Source of the DNA: Oscillospiraceae bacterium
GTDB lineage: Bacteria > Bacillota > Clostridia > Oscillospirales > UBA929
Direction of reading: 5' to 3'
Assembly: GCA_031255175.1 (NCBI GenBank)
Contig: JAIRTA010000029.1
Location: 1-43,545 of the forward strand
DNA: 43,545 bases
Part shown: positions 22,474 through 30,384 of the stretch, one piece after another
How positions within the stretch are numbered: the first letter of the stretch is position 1
Layout of the letters: each line of letters opens with the position of its first letter
Translations under genes and position numbers: made by a program
The notes under the pieces: generated by a model
Databases searched by the model: none
The model's input: the letters and a program-made list of their open reading frames with translations, nothing else
Told to the model about the DNA's origin: nothing

Positions 22474-23153
22474 ACCGGTACGCGGAGATCGCGGGCCGGT
22501 TCCCGCGCGAGATGGTCCTGCTGCGCGGGACGGGCTGTTTTCACAGGCAGTGTCTGTTTTGCGACTACGACCGCGACGCCGCCGCCGATCCCTTCCCGGA
22601 CAACCGCCGGGTGCTGGCGCGGGTGACGGGCGCGTGCGGCGTGCTGGACGTCATCAACTCGGGCTCAATCCACGAGCTGGACGGGCGGACGCTGGCGCTC
22701 CTGGGCCGCGTGCTCGCCGGGAAACACATCCACACGCTCTGGACCGAGGCCCACTACGCCTACGCGCCGCGGCTGCAAGAGATCCGGGACCGGTTCCCCG
22801 GGGTGACGGTCCGCTTCCGGACCGGCCTCGAGAGTTTCGACCCCGCCTTCCGCCGCCGGATGCGCAAGGGCATACCGGACGACGTGACGCCGGAAGCGGT
22901 GCGCGCCCACTTCGACGGCGTGTGCCTGCTCGTCGGCGTGGAGGGCCAGACACGCGCCGGCATCGCCCGCGACATCGCCCGCGCGGCGCGTCTCTTCGAC
23001 CACGTGAGCGTCAACGTGTTCTGCCCGAACTCAACGCCGGTGCGGCGCGACGAGGCCCTGACGGACTGGTTCCTGACCCGTCTCGCCCCCCACGTGCGCG
23101 CGCTCCCGAACTGCGAAGTCCTGGCGCACAACACCGACCTCGGCGTGGGGTAG
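22470..23153 (+). CDS. Radical SAM protein, possible queuosine lyase (QueL-like)
   Basis: Enzyme of 227 aa with a 4Fe-4S cluster motif CFHRQCLFC (C-x4-C-x2-C rather than the classic C-x3-C-x2-C) after VLLRGTG. Later conserved-looking segments are VLDVINSGSIHEL, VRFRTGLESFD, VCLLVGVEGQT and VNVFCPNSTPVRRDE. The set resembles clostridial radical SAM proteins found beside queuosine-precursor transporters, one of which (QueL) has been shown to release queuine from queuosine nucleotide. The ATGA overlap with the transporter supports the same pathway. Radical SAM membership is well supported; the QueL assignment is inference from context and remembered family pattern. Confidence 0.75.
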   Translation: MNRYAEIAGRFPREMVLLRGTGCFHRQCLFCDYDRDAAADPFPDNRRVLARVTGACGVLDVINSGSIHELDGRTLALLGRVLAGKHIHTLWTEAHYAYAPRLQEIRDRFPGVTVRFRTGLESFDPAFRRRMRKGIPDDVTPEAVRAHFDGVCLLVGVEGQTRAGIARDIARAARLFDHVSVNVFCPNSTPVRRDEALTDWFLTRLAPHVRALPNCEVLAHNTDLGVG

Positions 23154-23301
23154 GCGCGGGTTTCCGCGCAAATTCCGCGGGCGGGCCCCCACGGCGCGAA
23201 CAGGCGGCGACGGCACACAAGCTCGCGGACGACTGCGGTTTGGATGTGCCGCGCCGGACATTTGCGCCGCTCGGACAATCCGATCCAAAATACCACTAAA
23301 A

Positions 23302-23847
23302 TTACAACACTGATTGCTGTAAACTTTTAATAAAAACTCGAAAGCTATGCGAAGTATTGCGTTCAATGTCAGCGTGTTCCGCGATTAGCTTTGCCCCCGC
23401 TATTTGTTCATAGCGCGGCAGATGTTTTTTCAATTCATCCTTCGGATTGACAATGCCATCTGGGATGCGATACCTGCTTTTCTGAGACAATGCTCGCAAT
23501 CCTGTTCTCGCAAACGCGAGTTCAACTGCCAACAAGTCCCCCCAATACCATGCTTCAAGCTCCATACAAGCAATTCTCACTACAACGTCCGAGCGAACCG
23601 CGCCGCATTTAGCTTTGAGTTCTGATTTAAGTATAACGCAGTCCCAACTGTCTTGGTCGTGAACGATAATGAATCTCGAATTTGGAACATTCCAAGATCG
23701 GAGAATCTTGGGTATATGTTTTTCGAGGTCTTGTTTGCCTCGATGTGGTATTATCTTGCAATTCAATTTCGGATAATAACGGGCAATTAGTGTTTCAAGA
23801 AATATTTTCATAGATTGTTCTTCGGTAAGTATGACCAGCATAATCAT
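23302..23847 (-). CDS. DUF4276 (TOPRIM-like) protein, putative defence effector
   Basis: Protein of 181 aa resembling the DUF4276 family, a TOPRIM-like nuclease fold. The N-terminus has the acidic strand-loop VILTEEQSMKIFLETLI, and the second acidic motif is FIIVHDQDSWDC. MELEAWYWGD and the tail NTSHSFRVFIKSLQ follow the family pattern. The start overlaps the stop of the ATPase gene as ATGA, so the two are translated together. In AbiL- and PARIS-like systems an ATPase of this kind holds a TOPRIM effector until phage infection. DNA composition is AT-rich, like the other two genes of the cassette and unlike the flanks. Confidence 0.72.
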   Translation of the reverse strand: MIMLVILTEEQSMKIFLETLIARYYPKLNCKIIPHRGKQDLEKHIPKILRSWNVPNSRFIIVHDQDSWDCVILKSELKAKCGAVRSDVVVRIACMELEAWYWGDLLAVELAFARTGLRALSQKSRYRIPDGIVNPKDELKKHLPRYEQIAGAKLIAEHADIERNTSHSFRVFIKSLQQSVL

Positions 23848-25037
23848 ACCCCCTCAATCAACAAATCGTGGCTCCATAAATAACCGAGCAAGTCACCGCC
23901 TTTAACGAAATCACAAATTTGTTTATCGTCAGCAGCGCGAATAATTTTCGTATAGCCATCATCACCTTTAAGCAAACAATATAATTCTTCCAAATGGACG
24001 GCATCCAATAAATCCGGCGAATGCGTCGAAATGAAAACTTGCCCATAATTATTATCACCATCACCTATGGAATACTGACGAAACTCCTCAATAAGACCGG
24101 CGAGCAATTTGGGGAACAGTTGATTCTCCGGTTCCTCGACACATAATAAAGCGTGGCGCTCAGGGTCGCTCAGTAATAACAAATATGTGAACATTTTTAT
24201 CGTACCATCAGACACATAGGACGATACAAATGGGTCGGTAAAATTTCCGTCTCGGAATCGAAGCAGTATGCGTCCGTCGTCCGTCGTTTTTGCTTTTATA
24301 TCAGTGACACCCGGCACACGTTCTGTCATGCGTTTTAAAACGCTCTCAAATCGTTCGGGATAGTTTTCAAGCATATACTGAGCGAAGGAAGCAAGATTAT
24401 TTCCCGTTCGGGAAAGATGCTGCGCCAATTCCACTTTGCGGATTTCCCGGGCGTCATCAATATGAAAATCAGATACAAACCAATCCTCTATCAGACGGCA
24501 AAACTTAGATACGGCAACAAAGTCCGCCATATTGCCTAACGCTTTAATGGCGAGGATGTACGGCAAATTAAGTGTTCTCTCTTTGCGTTCGGCTTCCTTC
24601 GCCGAAGCATAATCCGTTAGTTCTCCCTCAGCCGCAAAACCTTTACCTTCGTGAAACTCTAAGACACGCCACGGACTTCCTTTGCTGCCGCGACGGAATC
24701 GCAGTATTTCCGATTTAACGACGGGCAAGTTTTTATCATTCAAACCTATCGAAAGTTCATAAGTTATTAACGGTTCGTTTTTGTTAGGGCGGAATTGAAT
24801 CGCGAAAGATATTTTTCCGCTTTGACCGCGCGAGATTACCTCTTTAAAACCGCCTCGGGCTTGCAACGCAATCTTAACGTCGTTAATAAAGGCGTCGTTT
24901 AAGAAGCCGAACACATCGAACAGTGTTGTCTTACCGACTCCGTTGCGACCAACGAAAACTGCCATACCCGGCAAGTTGGTCAGCTTGACGTTTTGCAGCG
25001 ATTTGTAATTGTGAATTTCAAGTGATTCTATCCGCAT
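23844..25037 (-). CDS. AAA/ABC-type ATPase of an AbiL/PARIS-like defence pair
   Basis: OLD/RecF-like ABC-class ATPase of 397 aa. N-terminal MRIESLEIHNYKSLQNVKL is the typical start, then Walker A VGRNGVGKTT (about residue 30), a signature-like SYVSDGTIKMFTYLLLL, Walker B LLCVEEPENQLFP and the switch histidine in FISTHSPDLLDAV. Length and layout fit the AAA_15/AAA_21 proteins that partner TOPRIM nucleases. ATG at 25037 has GGGAGG six nt upstream. It overlaps the DUF4276 start by 4 nt. The gene is visibly poorer in GC than everything outside 23.3-25.5 kb. Role as phage sensor is inference from architecture. Confidence 0.85.
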   Translation of the reverse strand: MRIESLEIHNYKSLQNVKLTNLPGMAVFVGRNGVGKTTLFDVFGFLNDAFINDVKIALQARGGFKEVISRGQSGKISFAIQFRPNKNEPLITYELSIGLNDKNLPVVKSEILRFRRGSKGSPWRVLEFHEGKGFAAEGELTDYASAKEAERKERTLNLPYILAIKALGNMADFVAVSKFCRLIEDWFVSDFHIDDAREIRKVELAQHLSRTGNNLASFAQYMLENYPERFESVLKRMTERVPGVTDIKAKTTDDGRILLRFRDGNFTDPFVSSYVSDGTIKMFTYLLLLSDPERHALLCVEEPENQLFPKLLAGLIEEFRQYSIGDGDNNYGQVFISTHSPDLLDAVHLEELYCLLKGDDGYTKIIRAADDKQICDFVKGGDLLGYLWSHDLLIEGV

Positions 25038-25164
25038 AATGTTCCTCCCTCGTTTTTGGCAACAATCCGTCAAGCAAATTCTTCAATATCGCGACCTCAT
25101 CTTCCGACAAGAGTGCTCTCAATATGCTTTCAAAACGCGAGCAAATGTCACGTTCCGGTTCATT
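25018..25164 (-). other. In-frame continuation or small ORF between regulator and ATPase
   Basis: Directly after the TGA of the XRE gene the same frame continues, reading NEPERDICSRFESILRALLSE then DEVAILKNLLDGLLPKTREE and stopping at 25018, inside the ATPase start. The helical, charged composition looks coded. There is no ATG; a TTG at 25122 would give a 34-aa peptide. It is either the former C-terminus of the XRE protein cut off by a new stop codon, or a tiny separate gene with a weak start. A 14-codon ATG frame at 25163 in another phase has a GGAGG but no family features. Confidence 0.4.
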
Positions 25165-25389
25165 TCATTCCTCCGAAGGTGCGTTACTGTCCGGCAAATA
25201 ATCCATTATGTCATCAAAATTACAATTGAGAGCTGCACATATCTTTTCGAGTATATTCACGCTAACATTTTGTCCTGCCGCAAGTTTTGCAAGTGTTGTC
25301 TTGCTGACACCCGAAGCAAGGCATAATTCGCCCTTTTTGATTTTTTTATCTATTAGCAGCTTGAATAGTTTATTGTAACTCGTCGCCAT
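25165..25389 (-). CDS. XRE-family regulator of the defence cassette
   Basis: Cro/CI-type helix-turn-helix protein of 74 aa. The helix-turn-helix is KGELCLASGVSKTTLAKLA, preceded by YNKLFKLLIDKKIKK and followed by NVSVNILEKICAALNCNFDD, the standard pattern of small XRE regulators. GGGGG lies 7 nt before the ATG. It is the first gene of the cassette and probably represses it: a 6-6-6 inverted repeat covers the -10 box. The stop codon is followed in frame by further coding-like sequence. Confidence 0.88.
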   Translation of the reverse strand: MATSYNKLFKLLIDKKIKKGELCLASGVSKTTLAKLAAGQNVSVNILEKICAALNCNFDDIMDYLPDSNAPSEE

Positions 25390-25400
25390 ATATACACCCC

Positions 25401-25418
25401 CTTATTGTAGTGAATAAG
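25401..25418. promoter_or_regulatory. Candidate autoregulatory operator
   Basis: CTTATT-GTAGTG-AATAAG, a 6-bp inverted repeat with 6-nt spacer, touching the -10 element of the XRE promoter. It is suited to a dimer of the regulator encoded immediately downstream. Confidence 0.5.
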
Positions 25419-25445
25419 CATACCATATAATTGATAGTTTGTCAA
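25417..25445 (-). promoter_or_regulatory. Consensus sigma-A promoter of the defence cassette
   Basis: On the minus strand: -35 TTGACA (25440-25445), 17-bp spacer, -10 TATGCT (25417-25422), about 28 nt before the XRE start. Confidence 0.82.
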
Positions 25446-25570
25446 GAACAAATTGCCGAATACGCAAATTAATTTCGTGATGGCGGACTAATTTATTGTA
25501 TCGTTGCCACAAAACCAATTTATCCGAAATGCCCTTGACAGCACAGTTCTACAGACGCGAGGTGAACGCC

Positions 25571-26818
25571 GTGGGTACGACCGCCGACAGAGAGACCGGA
25601 CAGACGCCGGGGGAGCGTGTGATCCTCCATGTGGATATGGACGGCTTTTTCGCGTCGGTGGAGGCGCTGTCTCACCCCGAGACCGAGGGGAAACCGATGG
25701 CGGTCGCGGGCGACCCGGAGAACCGCCGCGGCATTATATTGGCCAAGAATCCGCTCGCAAAAAAGGCCGGCGTCAAGACGGCCGAACCCATTTGGCAGGC
25801 GCTGCGGAAATGCCCCGGCCTGATCTTGCTCCCGCCGCACCACGATCTGTACGCGCGGTACTGTGAGAAAGCCAACGAGATTTACGGGCGGTTTACCGAC
25901 CGCGTGGAACGGGCCGGCATCGACGAGAGCTATCTGGACATCACGGGGACGCCCAAATTGCGGGAACACGGCGGCGACGGCGGACAGGTGGCGGACGAGA
26001 TCCGCGCCGCTGTCCGGGACGAGCTGCGGCTGACCGTCTCGGTGGGCGTCAGCTTCTGCAAGGTATTTGCCAAACTGGGCAGCGACCTGAACAAACCGGA
26101 CGGCACCAGCGTCATCACGCGGGCAAATTACGCGCAGCGGCTGTATCCTCTGCCCGTCCGCGCCATGATGTTCGTCGGCGGCGCCACGGAAAAGGCGCTG
26201 GCCCGCCTGGGCGTGGGCACCGTCGGGCAGCTCGCCGCCCTTGGTGAGGAAACACTAACGGCCGTGCTCGGCAAGCACGGCGCGTTGCTGTACCGGTATG
26301 TGCACGGCCTGGACGACGAGCCCGTCCTGCGCGCGGAGGAACAGGAGGACATCAAGTCGGTGGGCAACGGCATGACCTTCCGGCGCGACCTCGTGAGCCG
26401 GGCCGACGTCAGTCTGGGGCTGCGTATGCTGTCTGAGACGGTGGGGTACCGGCTGCGAAAACACGGCAAAAGATGCGGCGGCGTGCAAGTGGCCATCAAA
26501 GACCCGGCGCTGAAGGTCATCGACAGACAGGTGCAGCTCGCGCAGCCGACCAACCTGGCCAAGACCATCCACGAGACGGCCCTGTCGATCGTGGAGCGGT
26601 CGTGGCCGGCCGGAAAACCCATCCGCCTGCTGACGGTCACGGCCATCCACCTCACAGACGAACGCGACGGCGGCCAGCTCAGCCTGTTTCACAACACGGC
26701 GGACACCGCCAAACAGGAGGCGCTGGAGCGGTCGCTGGACGCGTTAAAGGAAAAATTTGGAAAATCAGTGGTCAAACCGGCCTCGGTGTTGAAAAATGAC
26801 CTCGGCATCGAGGAATAA
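25571..26818 (+). CDS. dinB: DNA polymerase IV (Y-family translesion polymerase)
   Basis: Error-prone polymerase of 415 aa for lesion bypass. Catalytic motifs are ILHVDMDGFFASVEA (first aspartates) and GIDESYLDITG (Asp-Glu); VSVGVSFCKVFAKLGSDLNKP and the little-finger region follow. A beta-clamp-binding motif, GGQLSLF, lies about 40 residues before the C-terminus instead of at the very end. GTG at 25571 with GAGGTG upstream fits the family start; an ATG at 25529 is a longer alternative. GC-rich, marking the right edge of the AT-rich cassette. No LexA-type box was noticed upstream. Confidence 0.93.
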   Translation: MGTTADRETGQTPGERVILHVDMDGFFASVEALSHPETEGKPMAVAGDPENRRGIILAKNPLAKKAGVKTAEPIWQALRKCPGLILLPPHHDLYARYCEKANEIYGRFTDRVERAGIDESYLDITGTPKLREHGGDGGQVADEIRAAVRDELRLTVSVGVSFCKVFAKLGSDLNKPDGTSVITRANYAQRLYPLPVRAMMFVGGATEKALARLGVGTVGQLAALGEETLTAVLGKHGALLYRYVHGLDDEPVLRAEEQEDIKSVGNGMTFRRDLVSRADVSLGLRMLSETVGYRLRKHGKRCGGVQVAIKDPALKVIDRQVQLAQPTNLAKTIHETALSIVERSWPAGKPIRLLTVTAIHLTDERDGGQLSLFHNTADTAKQEALERSLDALKEKFGKSVVKPASVLKNDLGIEE

Positions 26819-26883
26819 GCGCCTCCGTTTTCACCCCGATTCCGTATCAGCCTGTTTGACCCGCATCGACTGATTCAGCCTGT

Positions 26884-27291
26884 TCAGAACACGAGCGGTA
26901 TCACATTGATCACCGGTTCCTCATAGGGGTGGACCGCCCGGATCGCTTTGACGGTCTCTTCCAGCTTCTCGATCGGGCAGCGCACCTCAACCTTGTATTC
27001 GTCCGCCTCGCACAAGACGCCGACTTCCCCATGATACGGGTTCGCCCCGGCCAGCGGCCTCCAACAGCCCTTCACGGGGCTGTAATTGAGCGCGCCGTCA
27101 TACTTCTCCGAAGCGCCCGCGCCGGCCGAACGCAACGCCTCCCGCAGCGCCTCAAAGTGCGCGGCGGGAATGAAGATCTCCAATTTGAACATGCCGACCC
27201 CAACAGGCACGCCGCCCACCGGCCGGCCACCGGCCGCGTTTTCCACGCCCTCCGCCCCCTCAACCGCCGTGTTCACAGGCATCTGTTTCAT
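26884..27291 (-). CDS. Stand-alone NIF3/YqfO-like PII-fold domain protein
   Basis: Protein of 135 aa. Residues from about 34 on match the PII/CutA-like domain inserted in some NIF3 (YqfO) proteins: MFKLEIFIPAAHFEALREAL, then a YDGALNY loop, GCWRPLAGANPYHGEVG and the ending VRAIH-type segment KAIRAVHPYEEPVINVIPL. Free-standing copies of this domain are common in bacteria and of unknown function. The first 33 residues are low-complexity. ATG at 27291 has GGAGG four nt upstream; a shorter start at ATG 27192 would give just the domain. Its start overlaps the end of the HipA-like gene by 32 nt. Confidence 0.75.
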   Translation of the reverse strand: MKQMPVNTAVEGAEGVENAAGGRPVGGVPVGVGMFKLEIFIPAAHFEALREALRSAGAGASEKYDGALNYSPVKGCWRPLAGANPYHGEVGVLCEADEYKVEVRCPIEKLEETVKAIRAVHPYEEPVINVIPLVF

Positions 27292-28444
27292 AGGCCCTCC
27301 GCTTCTTGTCATCCCGCAGCATGGCAACGCGTTTGGCAAGCCCGCGGCACAGAGCGTCGCGTCGGGCGGCGTCGATGAAGGGGGAGCCGGAGAGGATGTC
27401 GAAGAACGCTTCTTCGACCCCTTTGAGCAGGGAAAAGTCGAGCCAGTCAAGGTTGTCTATCAATTTTATCTGCTCGTCGTGACTGCTGCCAAACGGCTTG
27501 CTTGGGGCCTTGGCGAGGGGGCGTATCATGGCGTTTGGCTTGTCGTACCACAACGACGTGCCGCAGTCGAAGACGGGGGCAAATCCCATCCATTCCAGCG
27601 TGTCCGCGTTGCGAATCACGCCGAAGTTGTTGTAATGCCTGTCCTCGTTCACAATCAGATAATCCACCGTCAGCATTTTTTCGATGCTCTCTTTGATGTC
27701 CGGAATGCCCAATGCCCGGCAGCAGCTCTGGAAATGCGAATACGGGGATATGTTGTTCTCTTTTTTTTGCGTTTGCGCGATATGCCACGCGCTGACCAGT
27801 TCGGTTTCCGCGGTAATAAAATCCTCGCAGACGCTGTAAGGGTATTCGTCAATGACCGTCAACGTGTAAGGGATGTGCGCGATGCCCAGCCGCCGCATGA
27901 TTTCGCTTGCCAACACCTCGTTATACGGCTCCTGCCGGGTCGCGCCGCTGCCGCCTTTGATCAGGCAGCGCTTTCCGCCGATGATCTTCCACTTCTTGCG
28001 AAGCCAACCGTCTGAGGTGTTGTCCGGGGACAGCAGGCTGAACGTGTCGTTTTCCGGGATTTGCCCAAACAGGATGTTGCCCACATCCTCAGAAAAAGCG
28101 TTGTCGAAGAAGTTGATATCTTCCCATCTCAGGTTCGAATTTTCGGGTCTGGCCCAATATTGGTCCGAGAGGCTCAGGCCGTAGCACTTCGCAAGCAAGA
28201 CCTGCGGGGACGGAACTTGCATGACTTCAAGGGCGTCGCGCAGCCCGGAGCGGCTCGCGGGGATTGCGCGCCCCGCCCACCATCCGTTCAGCGCCACGCG
28301 GTTTGCCGCGCCGTTCTCTGTGCCGACGCCGACGGGAACGCGCGCCCGCGCGAACACCTCGCCCACAGAGGCGATGGTGCCCGTGCCCTCGTCGAGCTCC
28401 ATCCGCAAAACCGGATTTGTCTTGTGCATCAGCAGATATTTCAC
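27260..28444 (-). CDS. Second HipA-like protein kinase
   Basis: Protein of 394 aa. The C-terminal kinase lobe carries the catalytic loop IVNEDRHYNNFGVIRN and the metal-binding FAPVFDCGTSLWYD; the middle has KRCLIKGGSGATRQEPYNEV, a likely ATP-binding loop, then SVCEDFITAETELVSAWH. It belongs to the same family as the gene at 12901-13974 but the two are divergent. No antitoxin gene is adjacent; it lies between a patatin and the NIF3-like gene. GTG start at 28444 with GGAGG nine nt upstream. Confidence 0.75.
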   Translation of the reverse strand: MKYLLMHKTNPVLRMELDEGTGTIASVGEVFARARVPVGVGTENGAANRVALNGWWAGRAIPASRSGLRDALEVMQVPSPQVLLAKCYGLSLSDQYWARPENSNLRWEDINFFDNAFSEDVGNILFGQIPENDTFSLLSPDNTSDGWLRKKWKIIGGKRCLIKGGSGATRQEPYNEVLASEIMRRLGIAHIPYTLTVIDEYPYSVCEDFITAETELVSAWHIAQTQKKENNISPYSHFQSCCRALGIPDIKESIEKMLTVDYLIVNEDRHYNNFGVIRNADTLEWMGFAPVFDCGTSLWYDKPNAMIRPLAKAPSKPFGSSHDEQIKLIDNLDWLDFSLLKGVEEAFFDILSGSPFIDAARRDALCRGLAKRVAMLRDDKKRRAYETDACEHGG

Positions 28445-28521
28445 GCGCCGTCACCTCCGTCCGCTCGAACCCCCCGCGAGAGAACCCCCGGCTTCCGCTC
28501 TTCTCCGCGCCGCGGCGCCGT

Positions 28522-29373
28522 TTACGCCTTTTTTGCGAAAAACGCGGCGATGTCCGCGGCGCGCGTCTCCGCGTCGCGGTAGCCGTCGTCGTACAGCGCG
28601 CGGAGCTTCGCCGCGTCTTTTTCGAGCCGCCCGATCTTGACCTCCGCGCCCGGCTGTATGACCAGGGCCTGCCCCGCGTCTGCCTGCGATTTTACAAGCC
28701 GTATCGACTCGTTGTACACCTCGTGGCGGCGTTCGCTCGCCCCGACAAACGCGGGGTACCGGCGGTACGCGAGGCGTATGATTTTCGATGTGTTCGGCGG
28801 CTTTTGATAGCCTTTGTGCCGCGTCAGCACCACAAGGTTTCGCGCGTGGCCGTCCGCGATCGACCGCGCGAGCGGAATGGAGTCCGCGATGCCGCCGTCG
28901 AGATAGACCTTGCCGGCGATTTCGACGCGCCGTGAGAGCAGCGGAAGCGACGCGGAGGCGCGAAGCCAATCCATATCCCGTTTGAGCTCCGTCAGCGGCA
29001 CATATTCCGCCTTGCCCGACTCCAGGTTGGTGACCGTGGCAAAAATGGTCTGCCCGCTCGCCTCAAAAGCCGCATAGTCAAATGGCAGCAACACATCCGG
29101 CACGTCGCCGTAGACGAACCGTTTGCCAAAATAATCCCCCGTCGCAATCCAATTGCGAAAGCTGCCGTAGCGGCGGTCGCGCAAAAAATTCAACACCGTG
29201 CCGGCCGCGCGCCCGCGCTGCCGCGAGACGTAACTGCACCCGTGGCAGGCGCCCGCGGACACGCCGTAGATATACTTAAAATACAACCCGTGGTCGAGGA
29301 GGCAGTCCAGCACGCCCGCCGTGTACACGCCGCGCATACCGCCGCCCTCGAGGATCAAGCCTTCGTCGATCAT
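28522..29373 (-). CDS. Patatin-like phospholipase
   Basis: Lipid acyl hydrolase with a Ser-Asp dyad, 283 aa, of the YjjU/RssA-like bacterial group. The oxyanion loop LEGGGMRGVYTAGVLD, nucleophile GVSAGA (serine about residue 40) and catalytic DGGIADSIPL (about residue 160) are intact. The region after the dyad has charged helices ending in DIAAFFAKKA. No signal peptide is seen, so it is likely cytoplasmic or membrane-peripheral. Third-party partners are not evident; it follows the nitroreductase gene by 93 nt. Confidence 0.9.
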   Translation of the reverse strand: MIDEGLILEGGGMRGVYTAGVLDCLLDHGLYFKYIYGVSAGACHGCSYVSRQRGRAAGTVLNFLRDRRYGSFRNWIATGDYFGKRFVYGDVPDVLLPFDYAAFEASGQTIFATVTNLESGKAEYVPLTELKRDMDWLRASASLPLLSRRVEIAGKVYLDGGIADSIPLARSIADGHARNLVVLTRHKGYQKPPNTSKIIRLAYRRYPAFVGASERRHEVYNESIRLVKSQADAGQALVIQPGAEVKIGRLEKDAAKLRALYDDGYRDAETRAADIAAFFAKKA

Positions 29374-29466
29374 TCCGCACCCGCCCTAATCCGCCAACCC
29401 GCGCGGCCCGCAAAACGGCGCCGCCGCGCGGGGATATGCTTCGATTGCCAAACGCGCTTTCCGCGC

Positions 29467-30159
29467 TCAACCCTCATATGCGACAACCGTCGATACGTCC
29501 TTCCTGTTTCCCGCGACTTCGATGGCGGCGATCGTCTTGCCCTCGTGTTCGAGTGCGACTTCGACGTGCTTTGTTATGATGCCGATGTCAAACAGATACA
29601 ACCGGCCCGGAAGCGCGCGCCCGATGCCGCGCACATTCGCCGCGATCGTCACCCTGCCGTCCGCGAAAGTCAGCTTCCACGGCTGAAAATTCACCGCCGA
29701 CGGCGCGAGCCTCGCGGCGCGGGCGACGGCGTTGTCCTCATTGCTGATGTCCGGCAGCTTTTTGCGCTTAAACTCGCTCTCGTCCGCGCGAAGCGGCACA
29801 TCCGTCTTGCCGAAACCGAGCAGGATGCGGTAATCGTTCTCCGCCTCTTTCGGCGAGGCCATGCCGCACCAGACGCTGCCATACCCACTGCTTTGCAGCC
29901 ACAAATCCACGCCTTGCAGCGTGTAGCCGATGTTTACAAACGCCGCGTCGCCGTCGCCGGCGTACGCCAAAATCGCGTGGGGCGCAAGCCCGCCCTTGAG
30001 TTCTTCGCCGCCCGCAAACACAAACCGCGCCGACTGCCCGGCCAACTGCTTTACGCCGCCGACATAGGACTCGATTGCGCCGAGCGCCGCCGCGTCGAGC
30101 GCGGCTTTGTCGTAGCGCCGCACACTCCTGCGCGCAAAAATCGTCTCGTAAAGTGTCAT
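29467..30159 (-). CDS. Nitroreductase-family FMN oxidoreductase
   Basis: Protein of 230 aa of the nitroreductase superfamily (TM1586-like). The N-terminal FMN phosphate contact ETIFARRSVRRYDK is typical. The middle helix NIGYTLQGVDLWLQSSGYGSVWCG and the late APSAVNFQPWKLTF, which is the usual PSxxNxQPW motif displaced towards the C-terminus, are consistent with this subgroup. ATG at 30159 with GGGAGG eight nt upstream. First gene of the minus-strand run with patatin, kinase and NIF3-like genes. Substrate unknown. Confidence 0.87.
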   Translation of the reverse strand: MTLYETIFARRSVRRYDKAALDAAALGAIESYVGGVKQLAGQSARFVFAGGEELKGGLAPHAILAYAGDGDAAFVNIGYTLQGVDLWLQSSGYGSVWCGMASPKEAENDYRILLGFGKTDVPLRADESEFKRKKLPDISNEDNAVARAARLAPSAVNFQPWKLTFADGRVTIAANVRGIGRALPGRLYLFDIGIITKHVEVALEHEGKTIAAIEVAGNRKDVSTVVAYEG

Positions 30160-30302
30160 GGGGCGTCCCTCCCAGTTTGTCATTCTGCTTTGTCTTCTGT
30201 CTTGTCTTCTGTCTTGTTATTGTCCCGACGCCTGCCGCAAGCGCCGCGCCGGGGCCGCGCCGCCGGGCTTGCCGGCGGCGGTCGCCGCCCGGGCTTTTCT
30301 GT

Positions 30303-30331
30303 ATTGTACACCGTTTGCGCGCGGAACACAA
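30303..30331 (-). promoter_or_regulatory. Promoter of the nitroreductase-patatin-kinase run
   Basis: On the minus strand: -35 TTGTGT (30326-30331), 17-bp spacer, -10 TACAAT (30303-30308). The leader of about 140 nt contains a tandem TCTTCTGTCTTG repeat near 30188-30215. Confidence 0.6.
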
Positions 30332-30384
30332 GAAGAAGCGTGAGAGGGCCCGGGGCGGCGCGGCTGTGAAAAAGACGTTCGCCG

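Noticed and set aside
23154-23301. Gene or attachment site at the left edge of the AT-rich cassette
   Set aside because: No frame with a start signal and no direct repeat matching the right edge near 25450-25560 could be found by eye.
25161-25163. ATG with GGAGG between the XRE gene and the ATPase as the start of a real peptide
   Set aside because: The frame ends after 14 codons with no conservation-like features. The in-frame continuation of the XRE gene is the more informative reading.
27086-28015. Plus-strand 309-codon open frame opposite the second HipA-like kinase
   Set aside because: It is antisense to a gene with intact kinase motifs and lacks any family pattern or ribosome site.
30184-30220. 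Tandem TCTTCTGTCTTG as a CRISPR-like or mobile repeat
   Set aside because: Only two short copies without spacers; simple slippage in a leader explains them.
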